Counted from the first letter of the stretch, positions 1 to 9,289 are shown. The stretch: DNA of 64,000 nt from Fulvitalea axinellae (GCF_036492835.1 NZ_AP025314.1:1426001-1490000); one strand, 5' to 3'. Numbers and translations: made by a program. The notes: generated by a model not told the origin, from the letters alone.

Positions 1-502
1 AAATTATTTTTATCGCCGAAGGGAATTATAGTTTCGAGTTAGGTAGAGGTGCTTTTTTCTTCAGGTATGATTTCGTTGAATTAGGACGGAAGGGATATGC
101 TATTAGTCGTTATTTTTAATGCGATAATGTTAAGGGTAGAACCTTAAGGTTAGAATAAAGCATTATGGGTTTTAATAAAGATGTCGTGAGCCTTAATATG
201 GGATCTATATTTCCCTAAATAAATTGGTGGGCATGCAGTTTTAATTCCTTTAGGTACGATTTCTTTTCTTTATGATTCCAAATATATTGTCACCGGCATA
301 GTTTCTTCGCCTCATACCTCCAAATCTATTGTCATGGGTAAAGCTCCTTCAACTCATGCAACCAATTCTATTGTCACGGGCATGATTACATTACCTTATG
401 TGCCCAAATTAATTAGCTCCGGCATAGTTTCTTTGTCTTTGTGTGAGAATTTATTCATATAAAATTTAAGAACGGAAGTCTCAAGCTTTATGTAAAACCA
501 AT
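1..502. other. Gene-free AT-rich stretch before the insertion sequence
   Basis: I see no convincing gene here. A plus-strand frame is open from about 223 to 459, but it only reads through the 42-bp repeat listed separately, has no good start codon and looks like non-coding or decayed sequence. The stretch ends at the left copy of the 10-bp target duplication of the ISAs1 element (493-502, TAAAACCAAT). Confidence 0.5.
236..445. repeat. Diverged 42-bp tandem repeat, about 5 copies
   Basis: Units begin with a CCAAAT/CCAATT-like block at 278, 320, 362 and 404, exactly 42 bp apart, and share ATTGTCAYSGG and related sub-blocks. A weaker fifth copy precedes them at about 236. As 42 is a multiple of three, one plus-strand frame stays open and reads as 14-residue repeats, but it has no clear start. 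It could be a decayed repeat-protein gene or a non-coding minisatellite. Confidence 0.6.
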
Positions 503-1765
503 CAGGGCTTGTTCATAAAGGTCTATCTATTAAAATATTGGTGAATAGAATTTATATCTGCTACGATCTCCTCTCGCATTTCATTCATATTTTCACCAGC
601 GTTCCTTTGGATCAAAATATTCATTACAGCAGTCAAAATACATGAAACACTTTGCTGTATACCAGAGACAAGGCTCCTTAACCCGTCCTCTCCGAAGTTC
701 GTATCCCTCATATTATTGTTTGCCTCTACGGACCAGTGTCCCCTTACGGCGTTAGGCAAGTTGTATTGATCAATAAGACCGGTATTTATATTGCTGACGT
801 AGTATGATGTCTCGCTTGATGTTTTTCCTGTTTTAACGACTTTACGGGTACGGTCCACCCTTATGAAACAGCTCATCCCTGTATTCGACCAGCGACGCTC
901 CAGGCATCCCGTTTCCACCAGGTAGATCCGGTATATTCTTGTTTCGATCCTGCCATGACCTTTTTCGACAGTCTTTTTATAGTTCAAACAGTCTGATCTC
1001 CGTTCCATATCCCCAAGGTCTTCGCGGAGTATTTTCTGGTTCCCTTTTATTTGTGAAAGGTAAACGCCCCGTTTCCCGTGGATTCCCTCCAGTAGCCCGG
1101 AATTATTATGAAGGGCATCCATCGTATAAGCCGTTCCCGAAAGATCGGATTGAGTTTCAAAGTATTCGTCGACAACTCCCCGTTCGGAGTCTTTAGTGCC
1201 CGAATAGTAGCCTACGACCTTGCTGGTTTTATCTTCTTGCGCGGTAACAAGAACCACGCTTTCCCCGCGTTTGTCCCCCGAAGATTTGTCGATACTCCCC
1301 CGGAGTTCTTTACCGTCTATCGAGAACCATTGGCGAGCTTGCGGATCTATGGTTTCGTTTGCGCCAAAAGTGGCTTCAGTAACCGCCTTAAGTCCCTCGA
1401 TATCTGTATCCTTCAGTATTCTGCGGAGTTGAATACGGCTCACGCAACACTTACTTTTACCACCTGTGAAATCCCGCCAATAATCGTGATCCCTTTTCAT
1501 TGAGCGGTGAATCTGTGAGAAATTGAGTTTTCCTCCGCTCCTGAATACGGCAAGCATAAAGCACAGAATGACAAAAGCCAGTTCGTGCTTCTTTCCCTTG
1601 GCGTTCCTGTGGTCTACAAGGCCTAGTTGTAACTGGAGGTAGTATTGGTTAATTTCGTTTTTTTGGGAGCTTATCCATCAACCGCAAGTTTGTTTGTGGT
1701 AATTCAAAATTGCAATTCATGGTGGTAAGCTCCTATTTTCTCAGACGCTTTATGAACAGGCCCTG
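503..1765 (-). mobile_element. ISAs1-family insertion sequence, complete ends
   Basis: The ends carry near-perfect inverted repeats: CAGGGCTTGTTCATAAAG on the left (from 503), and on the right (1743-1765) a sequence whose reverse complement begins CAGGGCCTGTTCATAAAG. The element is flanked by a perfect 10-bp direct repeat, TAAAACCAAT, at 493-502 and 1766-1775. That is the 8-10 bp target duplication expected of the family and suggests fairly recent insertion. The element is 1263 bp and holds one transposase gene on the minus strand, whose stop codon lies about 20 bp from the left end. The insertion lies downstream of the 1046-aa gene and does not visibly break a gene. Confidence 0.92.
523..1720 (-). 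pseudogene. ISAs1-family transposase, frame broken near the start
   Basis: This is a DDE transposase of the ISAs1 family. The uninterrupted 344-residue part (523-1557) contains the family blocks DGKELRGS, MDALHNN and the C-terminal HWSVEANNNMRDTNFGEDG. The same frame stays open upstream to about 1680 and encodes the typical family N-terminus (QLGLVDHRNAKGKKHELAF), but without an ATG. An ATG at 1718-1720 opens another frame (MNCNFELPQTNLRLMDKLPK) that runs into an A7 tract (T7 at 1658-1664 on the plus strand) and then a stop. Removing one A fuses the two into a normal protein of about 398 residues. So this is either a frameshift mutation, a sequencing error in the homopolymer, or expression by slippage. 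Because the ends and target duplication are intact, the lesion is probably recent. Confidence 0.8.
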
Positions 1766-1884
1766 TAAAACCAATAAAAATGGGAAAATAAGGAAAGAGA
1801 TATTGGTACGAAGGAAAAGGCATAAGAAATTATCCTTTAGGCCTGACGGTCTAGAGAGTATGAATAATTTTCGAACAGATATTA

Positions 1885-4800
1885 TCAGGCAACGGGGGAG
1901 TTTGGACGGGCTTCCGGCTTGGTTCGTCCAGTGTGAAGGATGCGTAATTGACGGATAAGGTGCGCTACCTCTTGGAATCTGGCGCCGTATTCGTCGCTTT
2001 GGCGTTGGCGCAGGAGTTCTTGCCAATCAAAAGTGTTTTTGATGGACGCCTCGTTGGCTACCGGAGTGGCGGAGCCGTGGTGGTGGGGCGTATAGTGGCC
2101 CCTTTCCTCGCGGACGCTTTGCTGTAATCTTCTGCAAGCGTTTTTGAGCTGAGGCAAAACACGCCGTATGGTCTCTTGGCGTTGGAAGTCTTCTTCGGCG
2201 CTTTGTTCCTGTTCCCAAGCTTCTTGTTCGCGGTTCCTTTCGGTTTTGTCAAGGCTGGCGGCCTCCTCTTGGCGGTAAAGGAGCTTAAAAACTTGGTTCT
2301 TGGCGGGATTGCTGGCGAGGGCTCTGGTTATGGGGGCCATTTTTTTTTCGATTTCCCATTGCTCGCAGGCATGCATGACCCCCTCATAATCTTCGGCGGC
2401 GCAATCATCAACAAACTCCATAACCTCGGCCATCATTTTGTCGCATTCGGCCTTGCTGTGCCAGAAAGAGGGATCAAGGTGTTCTCTGGGTGTGAACCAG
2501 ATGCGGTTGGGATTTTCTTGCGACAAGCCGTTTCGTTCCAGTTCCGCGGTCATATAACTGAGGATGCTAGGCCTGGTCTCACGCGCGCGCTTGCGGACGT
2601 ATTCCTCGTCGGAAATCCGTTTGCGTTCGCGCTCCAAACGGCTAGGGACCTCGGGCGAAGCGCTAGGCGATCCCGGACTTCCGGGCGACCCCGATCCGGT
2701 GCGGATCATAATCATATTGGCGGAAGGCGTATGGAAGGTGTCCGAAGTTCGGGCCGGGAGGTAGAAGTCACGCCGGAGATTGTTCTCAAACTCGCGGGCC
2801 ATCTCGAACTGGGTGCGTTCGAGGTGGGCGTGGTTGTTGGCGGCCACGGCGGGCATTAGCGCGTTGGCGAAATGCATGGCCGGGGTGTGAATAGTAAGCG
2901 TAGGTAAGCCGGGCTCACGCCGTTTCTTGCCGGGAATGGTCGGGCCTTCCGCAAAAAGGGAAGCGTGGAGGAGTTCCTCCGGAAACCGGAGCTCGACGGT
3001 CTCTCTGGGGTTGAGGGTGGGTATGGGTGTGTGTAAACCTTCTTTTGGAAAGAGAAGGTGGTAACCGAGGTCGTCAGAGAAATGAGGCCTGTCGTCCTGT
3101 GGCCGTAGCGGGCAGATGTTGATCTTATAGGGAGCGCCAAAGGTATCTTTCCGGTAGCAGACTTCCTGTATGCCTTGGTGTTGACGCTGTTCGTGCGGGA
3201 CAGTTCTACGAAATACGTCAACAGCGTTTTCCGTGTCGTCGCCGGGGTTAACATACCCGCGAGGGGTCAAGACACTGGACTTGGGCATAACTAGGTTTGG
3301 CGTGTCGGTGTAGTTCGCATAGTACACGGTTTGGCCTTCCGCTGGCATAACGGAGTCGGTTTCTTCATTAAAGGAAACCAGAACAGGCAGGGGCCGGGGA
3401 GTCGCTACTTCGTCGGGGACAGTGGCTGTGGAAACGGGGCTTCCTTGGTATGGAGTCTCCAACTCCTGAGGGGATTCGCCGTCATGCTCTTCTATGGTTC
3501 TGGGTATCCCAATGGGCTGGGAAGATACAGGAGGGTAAAAGGTGAGGTTTTCCAATAGCGGATGTAGCGACCTTGAATGATAAACGACCTCAGCGCCTTT
3601 GAAATTAACTCCGGCCAAGCCCCTTAAAAGCTCTCTGCCACTGTAGCTGGTCATAAGCTTGGCGAGCATGGAATGGGTCTTGGAAGTCATATTAAACTCT
3701 TCGCTCGCATCGAATAATTGGCCCCTTCTTCGGAGCTCCGTAAAGGTTTGGGAAGAGGTCTCGGCAGAAGGTTTTTGTCTAACGTAGGAATCAGAGTCGC
3801 TTAATGTGTCGTCCGAATCCATCGGTGGGGGAACAAGAAGAGACGGCGGTAACGGATCGTCTGGGAGTGGAGGCGGAGGACCAATGGGGTGATCGTAGAT
3901 TTGATGATGCGCATCTGGATCATATACTAAACGTTTCCAAAGGGTTTGTATGTCTTCGTCAGTAGTTTGCGGGCCTGTGGTGCCGTCCTCGTCTAAATTG
4001 ATTTCAGCTATGGTGTCCTCGGCGGGAACCCAAATGTCCATGCGCTCTTGTATCAATTCGCCGATAAGGCGTTGGTGTTCCAGCTCAATACGATCCAATG
4101 TATAGATCATGCCCGCCAAGTATTCGGGCATGGGGTTCGGGTACTCTTTGCGCTGGCGACGGGAGGCGTTTTCGGGCATCTGTATAATAGGGTGACGACG
4201 ATGCCACCTGAAGATTTCCTGTTCCAGCCTATGCAAAAGCTCCAATCTTTTGTGAATAGTTTTTTGCTTTTCGAGAACCGCCGCTTTAAGGCGTTGCTTT
4301 AGGTCGGCGTGCAAGCTTTCGTGGTTGCGGAGGATGTCAGCCAGCTGAATCATTTTGGAGAATCGTTGCTTATAGGCCGTATCCACATCCTCTTCGGTAA
4401 TGGTGGATTCCGTCAGGCTTCTAGACAATGGGCCAACAGGCATCGTAGGTATACTGAGCCAAACAGGAAGCCCGGTGTTTGGGTCGGTTTCGTCGCTGTG
4501 GATAGTGTCAAAAAGCGGGTGTCTGCCCGGAAGGCTGGAGGCGGGACCTTTTTGGGACGGGCTTCTGGTTGCGCGTTCTAGATCTTCTTTTACTCGGTAT
4601 CGCGCATTCGCAAGCTGTCGTTGAATAGTAGAATAGCTAAGTAACGGTACTTGGTGAGGGGAAAGTCGCTCGGTTTCGTTTGTCAGGTCACGGTATTGAA
4701 TTATGGCTTCTTCGTCCAAGGGGTATCCGGCCAAGGAAGTGTCGATGAGCAGGGTTTCGTTTTTGAGCGCTTCGGCACGCCTTTCCGCCTCGACGAATTC

Positions 4801-5025
4801 TTTGACCGCAAGTTTGTATTCGGCGAACTTTTGGTCCATGGACTCCAGGAAAGGAGCGGAAATATACTGTTCCTCCCGGCTGACGGGTTGGCCGGTGGAG
4901 CTACTGGCTGGCGTGACAATCCTGAATTCTTCTTTGGTCATAAACGCCTGGATTACCCCTGTTGCGCCTGAACTGGCGGAGGCAATGTCGTTTTTGCGTT
5001 TATGTCGCTGGGAGGATTGAAACAT
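1885..5025 (-). CDS. 1046-aa proline-rich, coiled-coil-rich protein of unknown function
   Basis: I do not recognise this protein. It starts at ATG 5025 (one codon inside a TTG) and has no signal peptide or membrane segment. Residues about 60-150 and 215-330 are highly charged and probably helical or coiled-coil. Residues about 395-430 are proline- and acid-rich (PPPPLPDDPLPP), and there is another low-complexity stretch, GSPGSPGSPSASPE, near residue 780. The last 200 residues are again charged helices. Near the N-terminus the sequence GVIQAF recalls the IQ/VQ-type motifs of the DUF4157 protein at 42349-42939. The gene stands alone between the ISAs1 element and a lipoprotein gene. Size, disorder and isolation would fit a cargo, effector or surface-interaction protein, but this is inference only. 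Confidence 0.75.
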   Translation of the reverse strand: MFQSSQRHKRKNDIASASSGATGVIQAFMTKEEFRIVTPASSSTGQPVSREEQYISAPFLESMDQKFAEYKLAVKEFVEAERRAEALKNETLLIDTSLAGYPLDEEAIIQYRDLTNETERLSPHQVPLLSYSTIQRQLANARYRVKEDLERATRSPSQKGPASSLPGRHPLFDTIHSDETDPNTGLPVWLSIPTMPVGPLSRSLTESTITEEDVDTAYKQRFSKMIQLADILRNHESLHADLKQRLKAAVLEKQKTIHKRLELLHRLEQEIFRWHRRHPIIQMPENASRRQRKEYPNPMPEYLAGMIYTLDRIELEHQRLIGELIQERMDIWVPAEDTIAEINLDEDGTTGPQTTDEDIQTLWKRLVYDPDAHHQIYDHPIGPPPPLPDDPLPPSLLVPPPMDSDDTLSDSDSYVRQKPSAETSSQTFTELRRRGQLFDASEEFNMTSKTHSMLAKLMTSYSGRELLRGLAGVNFKGAEVVYHSRSLHPLLENLTFYPPVSSQPIGIPRTIEEHDGESPQELETPYQGSPVSTATVPDEVATPRPLPVLVSFNEETDSVMPAEGQTVYYANYTDTPNLVMPKSSVLTPRGYVNPGDDTENAVDVFRRTVPHEQRQHQGIQEVCYRKDTFGAPYKINICPLRPQDDRPHFSDDLGYHLLFPKEGLHTPIPTLNPRETVELRFPEELLHASLFAEGPTIPGKKRREPGLPTLTIHTPAMHFANALMPAVAANNHAHLERTQFEMAREFENNLRRDFYLPARTSDTFHTPSANMIMIRTGSGSPGSPGSPSASPEVPSRLERERKRISDEEYVRKRARETRPSILSYMTAELERNGLSQENPNRIWFTPREHLDPSFWHSKAECDKMMAEVMEFVDDCAAEDYEGVMHACEQWEIEKKMAPITRALASNPAKNQVFKLLYRQEEAASLDKTERNREQEAWEQEQSAEEDFQRQETIRRVLPQLKNACRRLQQSVREERGHYTPHHHGSATPVANEASIKNTFDWQELLRQRQSDEYGARFQEVAHLIRQLRILHTGRTKPEARPNSPVA

Positions 5026-5133
5026 CAAACAGGCTACTCAAATACGTTTGAGGGCAATTTTTTCTTTTAACAATATAAAAAGTAAGCCGGTTATGGCATT
5101 GTTTATTGTAATACACTATAACCTTTAGAAGAG

Positions 5134-5610
5134 ATGTTGAAACTAGGAAAGCTATTTTGGCTACCGTGCCTGTTGGTGATCGGCCTAATGGGAGCCTGTA
5201 GTGACGATGATGACGATGAAGAAATAGCGCCAACGGAACAGAACGTTGTGGGTACTTGGGAGTTTACGAAAGCTGATGTGGTACTGAAAGGCACTACGCT
5301 TACTCCGGAACAAATCAAAGAAGCGGAAGAGGAGGCTGAAAAAGAGCTTCTTGGTAATACAATGAAAATCAATGCGGATAAATCGGGAGAATGGGTTGAA
5401 CAGCCGTTCACTTGGTCGCTGAATGTGGATACGAAAGTATTATCGTTGACTTTTACAGACCAAAGCAATCCGATGTTTCCTCCCCAAACTTCCACTCCCG
5501 AGATCGATTATTTTACGGGGACCGTAATGGACCTTGACGGTGAGTTCAAGGTAGTTGTGCTTACGCAAAACGGTACGGTCGAATATGATGTAAGGCTGGC
5601 TAAGAAATAA
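5134..5610 (+). CDS. Lipocalin-like lipoprotein
   Basis: The protein has 158 residues and begins with a lipoprotein signal (positive N-terminus, hydrophobic stretch, then GAC at about residue 22), so the mature chain is probably lipid-anchored. The cysteine is followed by an acidic run (SDDDDDEE), typical of Bacteroidota lipoprotein export signals for surface display. The remainder (VVGTWEF near residue 40, alternating strands, TGTVMDLDGEF) resembles small lipocalin-like or DUF5004-type domains with unknown ligand. It is monocistronic, with a strong terminator just downstream shared with convergent ppiB. Confidence 0.75.
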   Translation: MLKLGKLFWLPCLLVIGLMGACSDDDDDEEIAPTEQNVVGTWEFTKADVVLKGTTLTPEQIKEAEEEAEKELLGNTMKINADKSGEWVEQPFTWSLNVDTKVLSLTFTDQSNPMFPPQTSTPEIDYFTGTVMDLDGEFKVVVLTQNGTVEYDVRLAKK

Positions 5611-5634
5611 TAATGAAGGTTTTGATGAAAAAAG

Positions 5635-5669
5635 AAACGGCCAACGCATGTGCGAATGGCCGTTTTTTG
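5635..5669. terminator. Bidirectional terminator between lipoprotein and ppiB
   Basis: The stem AAACGGCCA / TGGCCGTTT (35-43 and 57-65 of the 56xx block) encloses a 13-nt loop that is itself palindromic. It is followed by a T run on the plus strand and preceded by an A-rich run, so it can serve both convergent genes. Confidence 0.85.
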
Positions 5670-5688
5670 TATTATGCTTACCGAAAAC

Positions 5689-6126
5689 TTAGTCTTCGAT
5701 AACAACGATTTTTTCGATAACATCGTCTTGTCGGATATCATCCAGAATATCGATTCCTTCAATTACTTTACCGAAGCAAGTGTGCTTGCGGTCAAGGTGT
5801 TGAGTTTGTTGGCGACTCAGGCAGATAAAGAACTGAGAACCTCCGGTGTTAGGCATTCCGGTATGGGCCATTGACAAAACGCCACGGTCATGGTATTGGT
5901 TGTCTCCGGTAAGTTCGCAATCGATGGTGTAACCTGGTCCGCCGTAACCGTTGCCGTCCGGGCAACCCGCTTGAACGACAAAGCCCGGGATTACTCTGTG
6001 GAATTTTAATCCGTCATAAAAGCCTTTTTTTGAGAGTTTTACGAAGTTGTCTACGGTGTTGGGTGCGTCCTTGTCGTAGAACTCTACAGTCATTACTCCT
6101 TTGGAAGTATGGATTTCCGCTTTCAT
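5689..6126 (-). CDS. ppiB: Peptidyl-prolyl cis-trans isomerase, cyclophilin type
   Basis: This is a 145-residue single-domain cyclophilin, which catalyses cis-trans isomerisation of proline peptide bonds. The active-site strand FHRVIPGFVVQAGCP carries the conserved Arg and Gln, and GGSQFFICL and the final Gly/Asp-rich strands fit the family. No signal peptide is present, so it is probably cytoplasmic. It is shorter than typical PpiB (about 165 residues) but aligns from start to end with compact bacterial forms. It is monocistronic and convergent with the upstream lipoprotein gene. Confidence 0.93.
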   Translation of the reverse strand: MKAEIHTSKGVMTVEFYDKDAPNTVDNFVKLSKKGFYDGLKFHRVIPGFVVQAGCPDGNGYGGPGYTIDCELTGDNQYHDRGVLSMAHTGMPNTGGSQFFICLSRQQTQHLDRKHTCFGKVIEGIDILDDIRQDDVIEKIVVIED

Positions 6127-6447
6127 AGCTTATGTTTCTGAATTTTGTTTCGGGTAAATTTAAACAGAATTATTTAATCTTGGGATAGCTTTTTGCTTTG
6201 GGCTTGCTTATGTTGTGTACGTGAGTGCGCTTCAATGTACGTAGAATGATGTTTTTCTGTCATTTCGCATATTATTGTCGGTGACTTACCGTTTCGTTTT
6301 TGAAAAAAGCAACTATTTTTGTGTGCTATGAACCTACGTAGAAATCCGGCCCGTGTATGAATGGGCCGTCATTTTAAAGAGGTTCCCGCAAAAAATGAAT
6401 AGCTTCCGGCCTTTGTGTCGGATCCTTAACAAACCTGAAAAAGCCTT
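6127..6447. promoter_or_regulatory. Divergent ppiB/dxs intergenic region with dxs leader
   Basis: No gene is seen in these 321 bp. TATTTTTG at 6314-6321 matches the Bacteroidota -7 element TAnnTTTG, with a GTTTCG block about 18 bp upstream in the -33 position. That would start transcription near 6328 and leave a leader of about 120 nt before dxs. The leader contains a GC-rich hairpin (CGGCCC / GGGCCG, about 6348-6369) followed by a T-rich stretch, which may be structural or an attenuator. Confidence 0.45.
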
Positions 6448-8367
6448 ATGCTGATACAGCCAGGGGATTTGCTAAAAGACGTCAACACTCCGGAAGATTT
6501 ACGAAAACTTGACCGTAAAGATCTGGTTCGCTTGAGCGATGAGTTGCGACAATATATAATTGACACGGTTTCGGTCTATGGCGGTCATTTCGGTGCCAGC
6601 CTTGGCGTCGTGGAACTTACCGTGGCTTTGCATTACGTATTTAATACGCCGGACGATTCTTTGGTGTGGGACGTAGGGCACCAGGCTTACGGCCACAAAA
6701 TCTTGACCGGCCGGCGTGACAGGTTTCATACTAACCGTACATACGGTGGACTTTCGGGCTTCCCCAAGATTAAGGAAAGTAAGTACGACGCGTTTGGTGT
6801 TGGACACTCTTCCACTTCTATAGGCGCAGCTTTGGGTATGGCCGTGGCTTCCGAGTATAAAAAAGAGGACAGCCATCATATAGCCGTAATCGGCGACGGT
6901 GCGATGACGGGTGGAATGGCATTTGAGGCGATGAACCACGCCGGAGTGTCAAACTCCAACTTGCTGATTATCCTGAATGACAATTGCATGTCGATTGACC
7001 CGAACGTGGGGGCGCTCAAGGATTACCTGACCGACATCACTACGTCTGGGGCTTACAATAGGCTTAAGGATGATATGTGGAAAGTCCTTGGCAAGATCAG
7101 TAAGTTCGGTGTCAACGCCCAGGAAATCATGTCGAAAGTGGAGGCTTCCACAAAGTCTTTCTTGCTGAAGCACAGCAACCTTTTCGAATCACTGAACCTC
7201 CGCTATTTCGGACCGGTTGACGGCCATGATATCGACCACTTGACTTCGGTTCTCGCTGATCTTAAAAATATTCCTGGCCCCAAAATCCTCCACTGTGTAA
7301 CTACCAAAGGTAAAGGCTTCGCATTGGCGGAAAAGGACCAAACCAAATGGCACGCTCCGGGCACATTTGACAAAGTGACGGGCGAGATCCATAAGAAACA
7401 CGTAATTAGTCCTCAGGCGCCGAAATACCAAGACGTTTTCGGGAATACGCTATTGGAGCTGGCCAAACAGAATGAGAAAATAATGGGCATTACGCCCGCC
7501 ATGCCTTCCGGTTGTTCGATGAACATCATGATGAAGGAGATGCCGGACCGAACCTTCGACGTTGGTATTGCCGAACAGCATGCCGTAACGTTTTCGGCGG
7601 GATTGGCGGCGAACGGGATGGTGCCTTTCTGTAATATTTACAGCTCTTTTATGCAAAGGGCTTATGATCAGGTAATCCACGACGTCTGCATCCAGAACCT
7701 TCCAGTGGTTTTCTGCCTTGACAGAGCGGGAGTTGTGGGAGCCGATGGCGCCACGCACCACGGAGCTTACGATATCGCGTTTATGCGTTGCTTGCCTAAT
7801 ATTGTGGTGGCTGCGCCGATGAACGAGGAACAACTTCGTGATATGATGTATACGGCCCAAATGCCGGAACGTGAAGGCGCTTTCTGTATCCGCTATCCGC
7901 GTGGTACTGGAGTGATGCCGGAGTGGCAAACGCCACTGAAAGAAATGCAGATAGGCAAAGGCCGTTTGGTTCGTGAAGGCGAGAGAGTGGCTATACTGAC
8001 TTTGGGTCATGTAGGGAACTATGCGGTGCGGGCATGTGAAAAGCTGGCGGAAGAGGGCGTTTATCCCGCTCATTACGATATGCGTTTCGCAAAACCGCTG
8101 GACGAGGAAATGTTAGTAGAAATATTCGAAAACTTTGACAGAGTCGTAACGGTTGAAGACGGATGTCTGCCGGGCGGTTTTGGTAGTGCCGTTATCGAGT
8201 TTATGGCGGACAAAGGCTACTCTGCCAGAGTCAAACGTCTGGGTATTCCGGACAGGATTGTAGATCACGGTACACAGGCCCAACTACACCGAGAATGTGG
8301 CTATGATACCGAAGCGATCGAAGAGGCGGTTTGGAGTTTGGTGGGAACTGAAGCCGTACTAAACTGA
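6448..8367 (+). CDS. dxs: 1-deoxy-D-xylulose-5-phosphate synthase
   Basis: This is the thiamine-diphosphate enzyme that condenses pyruvate and glyceraldehyde 3-phosphate to DXP, the first step of the MEP isoprenoid pathway, which also supplies thiamine and pyridoxal precursors. The 639-residue length is normal. Visible features are the N-terminal ThDP block (GHQAYGHKILTGR, then GDGAMTGGMAFEAMN with the Mg-binding motif), the central pyrimidine-binding domain (VGIAEQHAVTFSAGLA) and the C-terminal transketolase domain (CIRYPRGTG ... VEDGCLPGGFGSAV). It is monocistronic: a strong hairpin terminator follows after 30 nt. The ATG start gives the expected N-terminus. Confidence 0.97.
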   Translation: MLIQPGDLLKDVNTPEDLRKLDRKDLVRLSDELRQYIIDTVSVYGGHFGASLGVVELTVALHYVFNTPDDSLVWDVGHQAYGHKILTGRRDRFHTNRTYGGLSGFPKIKESKYDAFGVGHSSTSIGAALGMAVASEYKKEDSHHIAVIGDGAMTGGMAFEAMNHAGVSNSNLLIILNDNCMSIDPNVGALKDYLTDITTSGAYNRLKDDMWKVLGKISKFGVNAQEIMSKVEASTKSFLLKHSNLFESLNLRYFGPVDGHDIDHLTSVLADLKNIPGPKILHCVTTKGKGFALAEKDQTKWHAPGTFDKVTGEIHKKHVISPQAPKYQDVFGNTLLELAKQNEKIMGITPAMPSGCSMNIMMKEMPDRTFDVGIAEQHAVTFSAGLAANGMVPFCNIYSSFMQRAYDQVIHDVCIQNLPVVFCLDRAGVVGADGATHHGAYDIAFMRCLPNIVVAAPMNEEQLRDMMYTAQMPEREGAFCIRYPRGTGVMPEWQTPLKEMQIGKGRLVREGERVAILTLGHVGNYAVRACEKLAEEGVYPAHYDMRFAKPLDEEMLVEIFENFDRVVTVEDGCLPGGFGSAVIEFMADKGYSARVKRLGIPDRIVDHGTQAQLHRECGYDTEAIEEAVWSLVGTEAVLN

Positions 8368-8398
8368 GAGACATGAATTTTTAAGCAAAACATAACCG

Positions 8399-8431
8399 GG
8401 ATAGCGTAATTAAAAACGCTATCCTTTTTTT
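8399..8431 (+). terminator. dxs terminator
   Basis: The stem GGATAGCG / CGCTATCC with a 10-nt loop is followed by seven Ts. It ends only three nucleotides before the ATG of the next gene. Confidence 0.9.
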
Positions 8432-8434
8432 ATT

Positions 8435-9211
8435 ATGGAAAAACAAGGGATCTTTTATGTAGAATATGGGGAGGGAAAGCCTGTGGTATTATTGCCAGGC
8501 TTTTGCGAAACCCATGAAGTGTGGAAAAACATAGCTTCTGAACTGTCTAAAGATTACAGGGTTATTTGTCCCGACTTGCCGGGCTTTGGCGAGAGCCAAA
8601 AAATGGAAACCGTGACGTTGGAGTTAGTGGCCCATAAGCTGTACGAATGGATGGTAAGCTTGGAGTTGGAAAGCCCTGCGTTGGTAGGCCATTCTATGGG
8701 TGGGTATATCACTTTGGAGTTGGTGAGGCAACACCCGGAATTCCTTTCTGGGTTCGCTCTCTTTCATTCTTCGGCCTTCGCCGATAAAAGGGATAAGAGA
8801 ATACTTCGGACAAAGGCGATCCATTTGGTCGAAAAGCATGGAGCGGCAAATGTTTTGTCAGGTTTTATTCACGGATTGTTTTACGAAGGCAATCACGACC
8901 GTTTGGCAGCTGTAATTGAAGAATTAAACCAGATTGTCAGAAAAACGACTGACGAATCGTACGTAGATTACGCTAGGGCTATTCGTGAGCGTGAGCCGAG
9001 CATTGCGGTGTTGCGTGATTTTAAAGGGCCGAAACTGTTTATCGCCGGGGCGGAAGATCTTGCGGTCCCAGTGGAAGATAGCCGTAAGCAGATAGCCTCG
9101 GTGCCGGAAATGGACGCTTTGGTTTTGGAAAATGTAGGGCATATGGGAATGTTTGAGGCTCCCGAAGCGTGTATTAAGTCTTTGAGGTCATTCCTCGACA
9201 AAACCCGATAA
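8435..9211 (+). CDS. Alpha/beta-fold hydrolase
   Basis: The 258-residue protein is a complete alpha/beta hydrolase. The oxyanion region LLPGFCETHEVW lies near residue 23, the nucleophile elbow GHSMGG near residue 88, an acid follows in the GAEDLAVPVE loop, and the catalytic His is in NVGHMGMFEAPE. It has no signal peptide and its substrate cannot be inferred. The start is fixed by homology of the N-terminus (GIFYVEYGEGKPVVLLPG), yet it lies directly after the dxs terminator, leaving no room for an ordinary leader. Its mRNA must come from read-through or be nearly leaderless. Confidence 0.9.
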   Translation: MEKQGIFYVEYGEGKPVVLLPGFCETHEVWKNIASELSKDYRVICPDLPGFGESQKMETVTLELVAHKLYEWMVSLELESPALVGHSMGGYITLELVRQHPEFLSGFALFHSSAFADKRDKRILRTKAIHLVEKHGAANVLSGFIHGLFYEGNHDRLAAVIEELNQIVRKTTDESYVDYARAIREREPSIAVLRDFKGPKLFIAGAEDLAVPVEDSRKQIASVPEMDALVLENVGHMGMFEAPEACIKSLRSFLDKTR

Positions 9212-9289
9212 AGGTTGTGGGCAGTTTAGTTGCGAATAGTCTACGTACACTTTATTATTTACTTTGTATTTAGATTAGGAGAAACGGAT

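Noticed and set aside
1733..2026. 97-residue minus-strand ORF crossing the IS end
   Set aside because: It is antisense or out of frame to the 1046-aa gene and spans the IS boundary.
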